Shown here: positions 16,971-25,060 of the stretch, piece by piece
Numbering within the stretch: the first letter of the stretch is position 1
Layout of the letters: every line of letters starts with the position of its first letter
Assembly: GCA_004298015.1 (NCBI GenBank)
Contig: SCSE01000085.1
Coordinates: 1-64,000 of the forward strand
From: Rhodanobacter sp.
Lineage (GTDB): Bacteria > Pseudomonadota > Gammaproteobacteria > Xanthomonadales > Rhodanobacteraceae
Direction of reading: 5' to 3'
DNA length: 64,000 nucleotides
Translations under genes and position numbers: made by a program
The notes under the pieces: model-generated
The model's input: the letters and a program-made list of their open reading frames with translations, nothing else
What the model was told of the DNA's origin: nothing
Databases searched by the model: none

Positions 16971-17206
16971 CCCCTGTGCGGCGGTGAGGTGGGGACGACA
17001 GGCCCGCAGGGGAGTCGACAGGGATGTCGGCTCCTTTTCGCACGGGCAGGATGCCCGTTCGAAAAGCCCGGCCCCAGCTCACGGACTTGCCGCCCATGGA
17101 TGGGCGGCAAGCGCCAAGTGGGGTGGCCTTCTCTGTTGGTTACTTATCTCTTGGCCACGCAAGAGATAAGTAACTCGGCCCGCGTAGCGGGTCGAAACGC
17201 TCTTGA
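16971..17206 (-). repeat. Dispersed repeat family R3, copy F (inverted)
   Basis: The minus strand reads AAGAGCGTTTCG, GGGCCGAGTTACT, an internal hairpin around TATCTCTTG and CAAGAGATA, AGTAACCA, GGCGCTTGCCG, CAAGTCCGTGAGC, GGCCGGGCTTTTCGAA, CGAAAAGG, GCGGGCCTGTCGTCC, CTCACCGCC: the same order as copy E. The two copies face each other across the MFS/LysR pair. Confidence 0.7.
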
Positions 17207-17240
17207 TTCACGCAACATCAAACAGCAAGAGCGAAGAGCA

Positions 17241-17263
17241 TCGCGCACAGGGTGCGCTCCTAC
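17241..17263 (-). repeat. REP-like palindrome downstream of the RND gene
   Basis: The minus strand reads GTAGGAGCGCACC then CTGTGCGCGA, matching the GTAGGAGCG...CGCGA pattern of REP elements well known in Pseudomonas and Xanthomonadaceae. It sits just after the RND gene's stop, where REP hairpins often lie. Confidence 0.55.
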
Positions 17264-17277
17264 ACTGGACGCCACCA

Positions 17278-20200
17278 TCACCCAGCCGTCTGCACCTTCC
17301 CGATCGCCTTCAACCGCTTCTTCTCCGCCCTCGCCGCCTTGCGCGCAGCACGGCGCTCGGTGCGACCGGCCTTGCGGATCTTGCGATCGTAATTCCACAG
17401 GTAGATCGCCGGCGTGCTGAGCAGGGTCAGCATCTGCGATACCAGCAGGCCGCCGACGATGGCGATGCCGAGCGGCTGGCGCATTTCCGAGCCGATACCG
17501 AAACCGATGGCCAGCGGCAGCGCGGCGCCCATCGCCACCAGCGTGGTCATGGTGATCGGGCGGAAGCGCACCAGCGCCGCCTCGCGGATCGCCTCGGGCG
17601 CGGACAGGCCGCGCTCGCGTTCGCCGACCAGGGCGAAGTCGACCATCAGGATCGCATTTTTCTTGACGATGCCGATCAGCATCAGGATCGCGATGATCGC
17701 CATCAGCGACAACTGGGTCTGGGTGACCAGCATCGCGAGGAAGGCACCGGCGCCGGCCGCCGGCAGGGTCGACAGGATGGTCAGCGGGTGGCCGAGGCTT
17801 TCGTAGAGGATGCCGAGCACGATGTACATGGCGAGAATCGAGCCGAGCAGCAGGATCAGTCCGTTGGACTGCGCCTGTTGCAGGCGCTGGTTGGCGCCGG
17901 TGAAATCGACCTTGACGCCGGCCGGCAGGTTGACCGCGTACGCGGCCTGCTTGACCAGTGCGATGCCACGATCCTGTGGCACATGCTCGGCCAGGTTGTA
18001 GGTGATCGTGGCCGCTTCCATCTGATTGTGGTGACGGATCCGTAGCGGGCTGATGTTCGGCTCGACCCGCGCCAGCGCGGACAGCGGAATCATCCGGCCC
18101 TGATCACTGCGCACGTACAAGCCCAGCAGGGCCTGCGGACTGAGCTGGTCAGCCGAGCTGGAGCTGAGCACGACCCAGTACTGGTTGATGTCGGAATAGA
18201 TCTGCGAAACCAGCCGCTGGCCGAACGCGTTGTACAGCACCGAGTCGATGTTGCCGATGCCGACGTGCAGGCGACCGGCGGCTTCCCGGTCAATTTTCAG
18301 GGTCTGCTGCTTGCCGACCATGTCGAAGTCGCTGCCGACATCGCGGAATGCCTTGTTGGTACGCATCTGGCGCACCATCTTCAGCGCCCACGGCTGCAGG
18401 TCGCCGCCGTTGCTGCTGATCAACTGGAATTCGTATTGCCCCGCGGTATCACCGCTGCCGCCACCGCCGAGAAACTGTACCGGGCTGAGCGAGACCTTGA
18501 CGTCAGGCAAGACATCATACTTTTTGGACAGTCGCTCGATGATCTTCTGGATTTTCTGGGGCCGTTGGCCAGCGCCATCGCCGTAGGGCTTGAGATCGAC
18601 GAACATGCGCGCCTGGTTGCCGACGCCGCCCATGCTGTTGCCGTTGCCGCCGAGCATGGTGAGGGTGTCAAGTACCGCCGGATCCTTGCGCATGATCGCG
18701 GTCACTTGCCTTGCACGTTGGGCCATCAGGGTCGGCGAGATATTGGCGTCGGCGCGGATGCTCACTTGCAGCTGTCCGGTGTCCTCTTCCGGCATGAAGG
18801 TGCCTCCGGCAGTCTTCACCACCGCGATACCCAGCACCACCGTGAGCACCAGCAATACCAGCGGCTGCCAGCGCATGATGCGGCGGTGGTGCATGGCCCA
18901 GTCCAGCGCGCGCGCGTACCAGCGCAACAAGGCGCGATCAAAACCCGCCACCGCCTGCTCCAGCCGTCCCGGCGGAGGGCGTTCGCCCGCTTCATGCTGC
19001 AGCAACCAGGCGCACAGCGCCGGCGTCAGGGTCAGCGAGACCAGTGCCGAGATCACCACCGCTGCGGTCAGGGTCACCGAGAATTCGCGCAGCAGCAGCA
19101 CCAGCATGTTGTCGCCGAACAGCAGTGGCGCGAACACCGCCACCAGCGACAAGGTGATCGAAATGACCGTGAAGCCGATTTCGCCGACCCCGGTCAGCGA
19201 GGCTTGCATCGCGCTCTCGCCACGCTCCATGTGGCGGACGATGTTCTCGATCACCACGATCGCATCGTCGACCACGAAACCGATGCACAGCACCAGCGCC
19301 ACCAGTGACAGCGTGTTGAGCGTATAGCCGAGCGTCCACATCACCACGAACGCACCGGCCAGTGACAATGGCACGCTCAGCGTGGCGATCAGGGTGGGAC
19401 GCAAGCGGCGCAGGAACACCAGCATGACCAGTATTACCAGCACGATCGAGATCAGCAGCGCAACCTCCACCTCATGCAGCGCCGACTTGGTGGTCTGGGT
19501 GAGGTCGAACACCGGGGTGACGGTGACATTGGCCGGCAGGGATGCTTCCAGTTGCGGTAACTTGGCGCGGATCGCAGCCACGGTGGCGATCGCATTGGCC
19601 TGCGGGCGCTTGGTGATCTGCAGCCCGACCGTGCGTTGATCGTTGAACCACGCCGCCTGGTATTTGTCCTGCTGGCCACTGTGTACCTTGGCCACGTCGG
19701 ACAGCCGTACTGGCGTGCCGTTCTTCATCGCGATCAGCAGGTGGGCGAACTGGGCCGGCGTGGTCAGGCCGTCGTTCGCGGTCACGGTCATCTGCGTGAC
19801 GCCGTCACTCAGGGTGCCCTGTGGCGAGGTGACGTTGGCCGCGCGCAGCGCGTTGGCGATATCGTTGGCGGTCAGGCCCTTGGCCGCCAGTGCATTGTTG
19901 TCCAGATCGATCCGAACCGCATGCGGGGTACCGCCGAACACCTGGACCTGCGCCACGCCCTCGATCTGCGCCAGCGCCGGCTTGAGTACCGTGTCGGCAA
20001 GATCGAACAGCTTCGACTGCTGCATCCCGTCCGAGGTCATGGTGATGAACAGGATCGGGATCTGCGAGGTATCAAACTTGAAGTACTGCGGTGGCGACGG
20101 CATGCCCGAGGGCAGGTCCACCGCGGCCGCATTGAGCGCTGCCTGCACGTCGCGTGCGGCACTGTCGGTGGTGCGGCTGAAGTTGAAGCGCACCATCACC

Positions 20201-20469
20201 GAAGCCGAGCCTTCGCTGGCGTTGCCGTACATCTCGTCGACGCCGGGTATCTGCCCTAGATGCCGCTCCAGCGGCGCCAGCACGGTGTTGGCCATGGTCT
20301 GGGCGCTGGCACCGGGCTGGCTTGCAACCACGTAGACACCGGGGAAATCCAGCTTGGGCAACGCCGCCACGCCGAGCAGGAAGTACGCAAAAATGCCCGC
20401 CAGGCTCAGGCCCAGAGCCAGCAACGAGGTACCGATCGGACGACGGATCAGTGGGGCAAAGACATTCAT
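17278..20469 (-). CDS. RND multidrug efflux permease (HAE1/MdtBC-like)
   Basis: Inner-membrane proton-driven pump of 1063 residues, the usual RND length. MNVFAPLIRRPIGTSLLALGLSLAGIFAYFLLGVAALPKLDFPGVYVVASQPGASAQTMANTVLAPLERHLGQIPGV is close to MdtB/MdtC. Two large periplasmic loops alternate with twelve membrane helices. The helix-4 proton-relay region is present (GFVVDDAIVVIENIVRHMERGE, adjacent acidic pair), and the C-terminal half has GIVKKNAILMVDFALVGERERG. The start at 20469 follows GGGAAG; a longer ORF from 20493 is less likely. No adaptor or outer-membrane channel is adjacent on this strand, so it must recruit these from elsewhere or be an orphan pump. Confidence 0.93.
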   Translation of the reverse strand: MNVFAPLIRRPIGTSLLALGLSLAGIFAYFLLGVAALPKLDFPGVYVVASQPGASAQTMANTVLAPLERHLGQIPGVDEMYGNASEGSASVMVRFNFSRTTDSAARDVQAALNAAAVDLPSGMPSPPQYFKFDTSQIPILFITMTSDGMQQSKLFDLADTVLKPALAQIEGVAQVQVFGGTPHAVRIDLDNNALAAKGLTANDIANALRAANVTSPQGTLSDGVTQMTVTANDGLTTPAQFAHLLIAMKNGTPVRLSDVAKVHSGQQDKYQAAWFNDQRTVGLQITKRPQANAIATVAAIRAKLPQLEASLPANVTVTPVFDLTQTTKSALHEVEVALLISIVLVILVMLVFLRRLRPTLIATLSVPLSLAGAFVVMWTLGYTLNTLSLVALVLCIGFVVDDAIVVIENIVRHMERGESAMQASLTGVGEIGFTVISITLSLVAVFAPLLFGDNMLVLLLREFSVTLTAAVVISALVSLTLTPALCAWLLQHEAGERPPPGRLEQAVAGFDRALLRWYARALDWAMHHRRIMRWQPLVLLVLTVVLGIAVVKTAGGTFMPEEDTGQLQVSIRADANISPTLMAQRARQVTAIMRKDPAVLDTLTMLGGNGNSMGGVGNQARMFVDLKPYGDGAGQRPQKIQKIIERLSKKYDVLPDVKVSLSPVQFLGGGGSGDTAGQYEFQLISSNGGDLQPWALKMVRQMRTNKAFRDVGSDFDMVGKQQTLKIDREAAGRLHVGIGNIDSVLYNAFGQRLVSQIYSDINQYWVVLSSSSADQLSPQALLGLYVRSDQGRMIPLSALARVEPNISPLRIRHHNQMEAATITYNLAEHVPQDRGIALVKQAAYAVNLPAGVKVDFTGANQRLQQAQSNGLILLLGSILAMYIVLGILYESLGHPLTILSTLPAAGAGAFLAMLVTQTQLSLMAIIAILMLIGIVKKNAILMVDFALVGERERGLSAPEAIREAALVRFRPITMTTLVAMGAALPLAIGFGIGSEMRQPLGIAIVGGLLVSQMLTLLSTPAIYLWNYDRKIRKAGRTERRAARKAARAEKKRLKAIGKVQTAG

Positions 20470-20752
20470 GGCACTTCCCTGGCCAACAGGCATGGCGGCT
20501 GAGCGGTGCCGGGAGCCGACCGCGCGGCGGCGACCGTGGTTCCGGCGTGGGCATGGATCTGCATCATGTGCACTTTATGCCAGTTGTGGCAGCGACGCGT
20601 ATGTGCCTGAAGTCCACACCCTGTCAAAAGGCAGGGGTTGGCTGCAGCCCTGCCGACGCCAGGACGGCCGCAGGGCAGGCGCTGAAACGTGGGCAGCGGC
20701 TTCAGCGGGAGTGCTTTGGCCGACACCGGCGTCTGACGGTGCTCGCAGCCGA
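20470..20752. other. Gene-free spacer between ntrC and the RND gene
   Basis: Several GC-rich hairpins (for example around 20640-20690, GCAGGG/CCCTGC arms) but no supported gene. A promoter for the RND gene should be here; I could not identify one. Confidence 0.4.
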
Positions 20753-20776
20753 CCGGCGTTTTTTCTCAGCCTCTCA
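20753..20776 (-). repeat. Repeat family R1, terminal fragment (copy D)
   Basis: On the minus strand the ntrC stop TGA begins the string TGAGAGGCTG, then an A6 run and CGCCGG. This matches the stop-proximal end of R1 copies B and C. The rest of the family sequence is not recognisable downstream. Confidence 0.45.
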
Positions 20777-22153
20777 GTGTTTGCGGGTACGTGATGCGCC
20801 CAGCTTCCGGGTCAGCGTGTTGCGACCGACGCCGAGCGCCAGCGCGGCGTTCTGGCGATGGCCTTCGTTGACCTGCAGTGCTGCCTGCAGCAAGGTCTGA
20901 TCGAGCGCCATGCGGGCCCGCGCGTGGATCTCCGTCTCATTGTGCTGCAGCGCGCTCAGCGCCCATTCGCGCAATGCATCGGTCCACTCGCCGCCGCTGC
21001 CGGAAGCTGGCGTGGCGCCCAGATCGGCGGGCAGGATCTCGGCCCCGGGGGCGATCACCAACAGCCGGCGGCAAAGATTCTCCAGCTCGCGCACATTGCC
21101 GGGGAAGTCGCGCTGGGTAATCAGTTTCAGCGCAGCGCGGGAAAAGCGCTTGGGCGGCAGCTTCAACTCGTGAGCCGTGCTGGCGAGGAAGTGCTGCGCC
21201 AGCAACGGGATGTCGCCACGGCGCATCCGCAGCGCCGGCAGCTCGATGCGCACCACGTCCAGCCGGTGCTTCAGGTCCGCACGGAACCGGCCGGTCAGCA
21301 CGCATGCGTCGAGGTCCTGATGGGTAGCGGCGACGATGCGCACGTTGCCGCGAATCAGTTCGCGGCCACCGACGCGGTAGAACTCGCCGCCGGCCAGCAC
21401 GCGCAACAAGCGTGTCTGCAGCACCAGCGGCATGTCGCCGATCTCGTCCAGAAACAGGGTGCCGCCCTCGGCCTGCTCGAAACGGCCGGCAACACGGCGG
21501 ATCGCGCCGGTGAACGCGCCGGCCTCGTGGCCAAACAGCTCACTTTCCAGCAACTCGCTGGGAATCGCCGCCGTGTTCAGTGCCACGAAGGGTCGCCCAC
21601 GACGTGCACTTTCATCGTGCAGTGCGCGCGCCACCAACTCCTTGCCGGTACCGGTCTCGCCGGTCACCAGCACGTTGAGGTCGCTGGCCGCCACCCTGCC
21701 GATCAGGCGAAATACCTCGCGCATCGCCGCGCTTTCACCGAGCAAACCCGGTTGCGGCACCGGCCCATGCGTAGCGGCCAGCGCCGGCAACGCCTCGCTG
21801 GCCAGTGCCCGCTGCACCGCGACCACGGCCTTGTCGAGATCGAACGGCTTGGCCAGGTAATCGACCGCGCCGGCGCGGTAGGCCGCTGCGGTGGTGGCCA
21901 CGTCGGTATACGCGCTCATCACGATCACCGGACCGATGCCCTGCGCCTGAAGGTCGGCCAGCAAGTCCAGCCCACCCTCGCCCGGCATCCGCACATCGGT
22001 GACCAGCAGCGCCGGACACCCTTCTTTCAGTGCCTTGCGCAGCGTTTCGACGTCGGCGAATTCGCGCACCGCGAGCCCGGCGTCGCGCAAGGCTTCGGCC
22101 AGCACCAGGCGAACACCGCGGTCATCGTCGACGATCCAGATGGCTTCAGTCAT
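20774..22153 (-). CDS. ntrC: Nitrogen regulation response regulator NtrC (NR-I)
   Basis: Sigma54 activator of 459 residues. The receiver domain has the acidic pocket (WIVDDDRG) and phosphoacceptor Asp53 in TDVRMPG. The AAA+ domain has Walker A GETGTGKE, the sigma54-contact loop GAFTGA and Walker B GGTLFLDEIGDMP. A Fis-type HTH ends the protein (NEGHRQNAALALGVGRNTLTRKL). The start at 22153 (MTEAIW) is preferred over an in-frame ATG 21 bases upstream. It follows ntrB by 83 nt on the same strand. Family role: when phosphorylated by NtrB under nitrogen limitation it activates glnA and related promoters. Confidence 0.96.
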   Translation of the reverse strand: MTEAIWIVDDDRGVRLVLAEALRDAGLAVREFADVETLRKALKEGCPALLVTDVRMPGEGGLDLLADLQAQGIGPVIVMSAYTDVATTAAAYRAGAVDYLAKPFDLDKAVVAVQRALASEALPALAATHGPVPQPGLLGESAAMREVFRLIGRVAASDLNVLVTGETGTGKELVARALHDESARRGRPFVALNTAAIPSELLESELFGHEAGAFTGAIRRVAGRFEQAEGGTLFLDEIGDMPLVLQTRLLRVLAGGEFYRVGGRELIRGNVRIVAATHQDLDACVLTGRFRADLKHRLDVVRIELPALRMRRGDIPLLAQHFLASTAHELKLPPKRFSRAALKLITQRDFPGNVRELENLCRRLLVIAPGAEILPADLGATPASGSGGEWTDALREWALSALQHNETEIHARARMALDQTLLQAALQVNEGHRQNAALALGVGRNTLTRKLGASRTRKH

Positions 22154-22236
22154 GACGGTCTCCTGTCGGAACACAACCGGTGCGCGAAAAACTGGCGCGC
22201 CGCCGCGCTGGCGCCATCGCCATGGCCGGGCGCGCG

Positions 22237-23247
22237 TCAGTCATGGGGGCGCTCCAGCGGCAGATACAGGGAAAACACGGTTTCGCCGTCACGGCTGGCA
22301 TGGCGCAGGTCGCCACCGTGATCGTGGGCAATCTCGCGTGACAACGCCAATCCCAGCCCGGTACCGTCGGCACGCCCGGACACCAGCGGCTGAAACAGGG
22401 TCTCGCGCAACGCCGGTGGTACGCCGGCGCCATCGTCGATCACGTCCAGTCGCAAGGCCATCCGCAGCACCCGCTCACCCAGGCGCACGCCGTGTTCAAC
22501 CCGGGTGCGAAACGTCAGCGTGCGGGCACCGGCCTCCGCCGCGTTGCGCACCAGATTCAGCAGTATTTGCTGCAGGCGATCAGCATCACCCAGCAGGTCG
22601 GGCACGCTGGGGTCATAGTCGCCATGGAGCTGCGGCGGCGACGGCTCCGCCTGCAGCAGGTCGGTCAGGTGTTGCAGCAGGTGATGGATGTTGACCGCGC
22701 CGAGTCGCGCCGCGCCGTCATGGTTCAACAGGCGGTTTGCCAGTGCGGTCAGCCGATCGGCTTCGTCGATGATCAGGCCGGCCAGTGCTTGCAGATCCTC
22801 GCCCTCGACCCGCCGCTGCAACAGTTGCGCCGCGCCGCGCAAACCGGCCAGCGGATTCTTCACCTCGTGGGCGAAACCCCGCAGCGTGGCCGACAGCGGT
22901 GAGTTTGCCAACGTCGGCTCGGCCAGCGCATGGACCTCCAGCAGGAGAAGCCCTTGCTGATACGGCTGCAACGCCATATCCACGCGCATTTCCGCGCCAT
23001 GGCCGGCGTTCAGCACGACCCCACGCCACTGCACGGGGAGCTGCTCGTCAAGGACGCGGCCAGCGTGCGCCAGCAAGTCCGGATCACCCAACAATGCGCC
23101 CAAAGATTGGCCCATGGCGCTGCGCGGCCCCAACTGCAGCCACTCGGCCAGGGCGGGGTTGATCCACTGCAGGCGCAGCTCGCCGTCGACCAGGGCCAGC
23201 CCGGTCGCCATCTGCTCCGCCCATGTCCGCCAGTCTGCGTCGTTCAT
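22237..23247 (-). CDS. ntrB: Nitrogen regulation sensor kinase NtrB (NR-II)
   Basis: Cytosolic histidine kinase/phosphatase of 336 residues. An N-terminal PAS domain (MATGLALVDGELRLQWINPALAEWLQLG) is followed by the H-box GFAHEVKNPLAGLRGAAQLLQ with His127. The ATP-binding region has an N box (LQQILLNLVRNAAEAG), a G1 box (DVIDDGAGVP) and a G2 box (DGTGLGLALS). The start MNDADW at 23247 is chosen by homology; the ORF upstream to 23448 runs through the glnA terminator. Two NtrC-like boxes abut the start. Family role: controls NtrC phosphorylation in response to PII proteins such as GlnK. Confidence 0.95.
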   Translation of the reverse strand: MNDADWRTWAEQMATGLALVDGELRLQWINPALAEWLQLGPRSAMGQSLGALLGDPDLLAHAGRVLDEQLPVQWRGVVLNAGHGAEMRVDMALQPYQQGLLLLEVHALAEPTLANSPLSATLRGFAHEVKNPLAGLRGAAQLLQRRVEGEDLQALAGLIIDEADRLTALANRLLNHDGAARLGAVNIHHLLQHLTDLLQAEPSPPQLHGDYDPSVPDLLGDADRLQQILLNLVRNAAEAGARTLTFRTRVEHGVRLGERVLRMALRLDVIDDGAGVPPALRETLFQPLVSGRADGTGLGLALSREIAHDHGGDLRHASRDGETVFSLYLPLERPHD

Positions 23248-23281
23248 TGCACCATCATGGTGATTGCCTTGTGCTGGTGCA
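23248..23281. promoter_or_regulatory. Two adjacent NtrC-binding boxes upstream of ntrB
   Basis: TGCACCATCATGGTGAT (23248-23264) and TGCCTTGTGCTGGTGCA (23265-23281) each resemble the NtrC dyad TGCACC-N4-TGGTGCA; the second has a perfect right half-site. They sit directly before the ntrB ATG, a position suited to autorepression of ntrBC. Confidence 0.6.
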
Positions 23282-23370
23282 ATGTCGCGAAGCTGCCGCC
23301 CGCACCCTTGCCGGTTGGCCTGGAGGTCACGCCCGCCATACAGCTGGCTGCAAGGGGTCGCGTGGCGCTG

Positions 23371-23406
23371 AAAGAGCAACGGGCGCCAGTGCGCCCGTTG
23401 CTCTTT
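23371..23406 (-). terminator. Strong hairpin terminator downstream of glnA
   Basis: A perfect 16-bp stem (23371-23386 with 23391-23406) with a 4-base loop, beginning AAAGAG and ending CTCTTT. It lies 38 nt after the glnA stop and separates glnA from ntrBC. Confidence 0.8.
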
Positions 23407-23444
23407 CACACTTGCGATGTCACGGCAGCCCGCACGGCCTGCGA

Positions 23445-24854
23445 TCAACCCGCGTAATACATCTGGAACTCCAGCGGATGGGTGCTGGCACGGTAGCGGG
23501 TGACCTCCTTCATCTTCAATTCGATGTAGGCATCGATGAAGTCGTCGGTAAAGACGCCGCCGGCCTTGAGGAAGTCACGGTCCTTGTCCAGCGCTTCCAG
23601 CGCCGCGTCGAGGCTGGAGCACACCTGGGGGATGTTCTTCTCTTCTTCCGGCGGCAGGTCGTACAGATCCTTGTCGGCCGGCGCACCCGGGTCGATCTTG
23701 TTGAGGATGCCGTCGAGGCCGGCCATCATCAGCGCGGTGAAGGTGAGGTAGCCGGACTGCATCGGGTCGGGAAAGCGCACCTCGATGCGGCGACCCTTGG
23801 GGCTGGCCACGTAGGGGATGCGGCAGCTGGCCGAGCGGTTGCGCGCGGAGTAGGCGAGCATCACCGGCGCTTCGAAACCCGGCACCAGGCGCTTGTAGCT
23901 GTTGGTGGTGGCATTGGAGAACGCGTTGATCGCCTTGGCATGCTTGAAGATGCCACCGATGTACCACAGCGCGGTCTGGCTCAGGCCGCCGTAAAGATCG
24001 CCGGCGAACAGGTTGGTGCCGTCCTTGCTGAGCGACTGGTGCACGTGCATGCCGCTGCCGTTGTCGCCGACCACCGGCTTGGGCATGAAGGTGACGGTCT
24101 TGCCATTCTGGTGCGCCACGTTCTTGACCACGTACTTCATGGTGATCAGCTCGTCGGCCTTCTTCACCAGGGTGTTGAACTTGACGCCGATTTCGCACTG
24201 GCCGGCGTTGGCCACTTCGTGATGATGTACTTCCACCGTCTGGCCCAAAGACTCCAGCACCTTGCACATGTCGGCGCGCAGGTCACCGAGCGAGTCGACC
24301 GGGCTGACCGGGAAATAGCCGCCCTTCACGCCCGGACGATGACCGGTATTGCCTTCGTCGTACTTGTTGCGCGAACTCCAATGTGCTTCCTCGGACTCGA
24401 TCTCGTAGAACACGCGGCCCATGTCGTTCTGCCAGCGCACCGAGTCGAAGATGAAGAATTCCGGCTCCGGACCAAAGAACGCGGTATCGGCCACGCCGGT
24501 GGACTTCAGATAAGCCTCGCCGCGCTTGGCGATCGAACGCGGATCGCGACCGTAGGCCTGCATCGTCGACGGCTCAAGCACATCGCAATGCAGTACCAGC
24601 AGGGTATGCGCGCTGAACGGGTCGAGATAGGCGGTGTCCGGATCGGGCATCAGCACCATGTCCGACTCGTTGATGCCCTTCCAGCCTGAAATCGACGAGC
24701 CGTCGAACATCTTGCCGTCCTCGAAGGTCGACTCATCGATGGCGTGAGCGGGGAAACTGACATGGTGATGCACGCCGAGGATGTCGGCAAAGCGGAAGTC
24801 GACGAATTCGACCTCGTGTTCCTGGATGAGATCGAGCACTTTCTGGGCGGACAT
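23445..24854 (-). CDS. glnA: Glutamine synthetase type I (GSI-beta)
   Basis: ATP-dependent ligation of ammonium to glutamate, a dodecameric cytosolic enzyme. The 469-residue product starts [22 protein letters not shown] and has the family landmarks [17 protein letters not shown], the glutamate/metal site [10 protein letters not shown], the ATP-binding segment [17 protein letters not shown] and the flap region [12 protein letters not shown]. Tyr398 in DLYDLPPEE is the adenylylation site, which marks the regulated GSI-beta type. Expression should be nitrogen-regulated: a canonical sigma54 promoter and NtrC boxes lie upstream, and ntrBC follows after a terminator. Confidence 0.98.
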   Translation of the reverse strand: MSAQKVLDLIQEHEVEFVDFRFADILGVHHHVSFPAHAIDESTFEDGKMFDGSSISGWKGINESDMVLMPDPDTAYLDPFSAHTLLVLHCDVLEPSTMQAYGRDPRSIAKRGEAYLKSTGVADTAFFGPEPEFFIFDSVRWQNDMGRVFYEIESEEAHWSSRNKYDEGNTGHRPGVKGGYFPVSPVDSLGDLRADMCKVLESLGQTVEVHHHEVANAGQCEIGVKFNTLVKKADELITMKYVVKNVAHQNGKTVTFMPKPVVGDNGSGMHVHQSLSKDGTNLFAGDLYGGLSQTALWYIGGIFKHAKAINAFSNATTNSYKRLVPGFEAPVMLAYSARNRSASCRIPYVASPKGRRIEVRFPDPMQSGYLTFTALMMAGLDGILNKIDPGAPADKDLYDLPPEEEKNIPQVCSSLDAALEALDKDRDFLKAGGVFTDDFIDAYIELKMKEVTRYRASTHPLEFQMYYAG

Positions 24855-24889
24855 AGAACAACCTCGGTGGTGAGTGACGTGACGTAATA

Positions 24890-24905
24890 GGCAAAGTCCG
24901 TGCCA
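24890..24905 (-). promoter_or_regulatory. Sigma54 (-24/-12) promoter of glnA
   Basis: The minus strand reads TGGCACGGACTTTGCC, a match to TGGCACR-N4-TTGC with exactly ten bases between the GG and GC dinucleotides. It lies 36 nt upstream of the glnA ATG. Confidence 0.88.
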
Positions 24906-24968
24906 CGGCTTGAAACCCTTTTTGGACAATGACTTGCCCGCTCAAGTATTGCAGGCAGACGTTCTAGA

Positions 24969-25018
24969 TGCACCATACATGGGCAAACGGTATGGCGTGT
25001 TTGCACCATATTGAATCG
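24969..25018. promoter_or_regulatory. NtrC enhancer boxes upstream of glnA
   Basis: Two TGCACCATA-type half-sites on the plus strand, 24969-24985 (imperfect dyad ending TGGGCA) and 25002-25018 (weak right half). They lie about 65-115 nt upstream of the sigma54 promoter, the normal enhancer distance. Confidence 0.65.
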
Positions 25019-25025
25019 AATGAAA

Positions 25026-25055
25026 GACGGGCCCGCATGTCAGCGCGAGCCCGTC
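25026..25055 (-). terminator. Hairpin terminator downstream of amtB
   Basis: GACGGGC (25026-25032) pairs with GCCCGTC (25049-25055), extended by inner CGC/GCG pairs; on the minus strand it is followed by TTTC. It begins 6 nt after the amtB stop. Confidence 0.65.
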
Positions 25056-25060
25056 GCATG

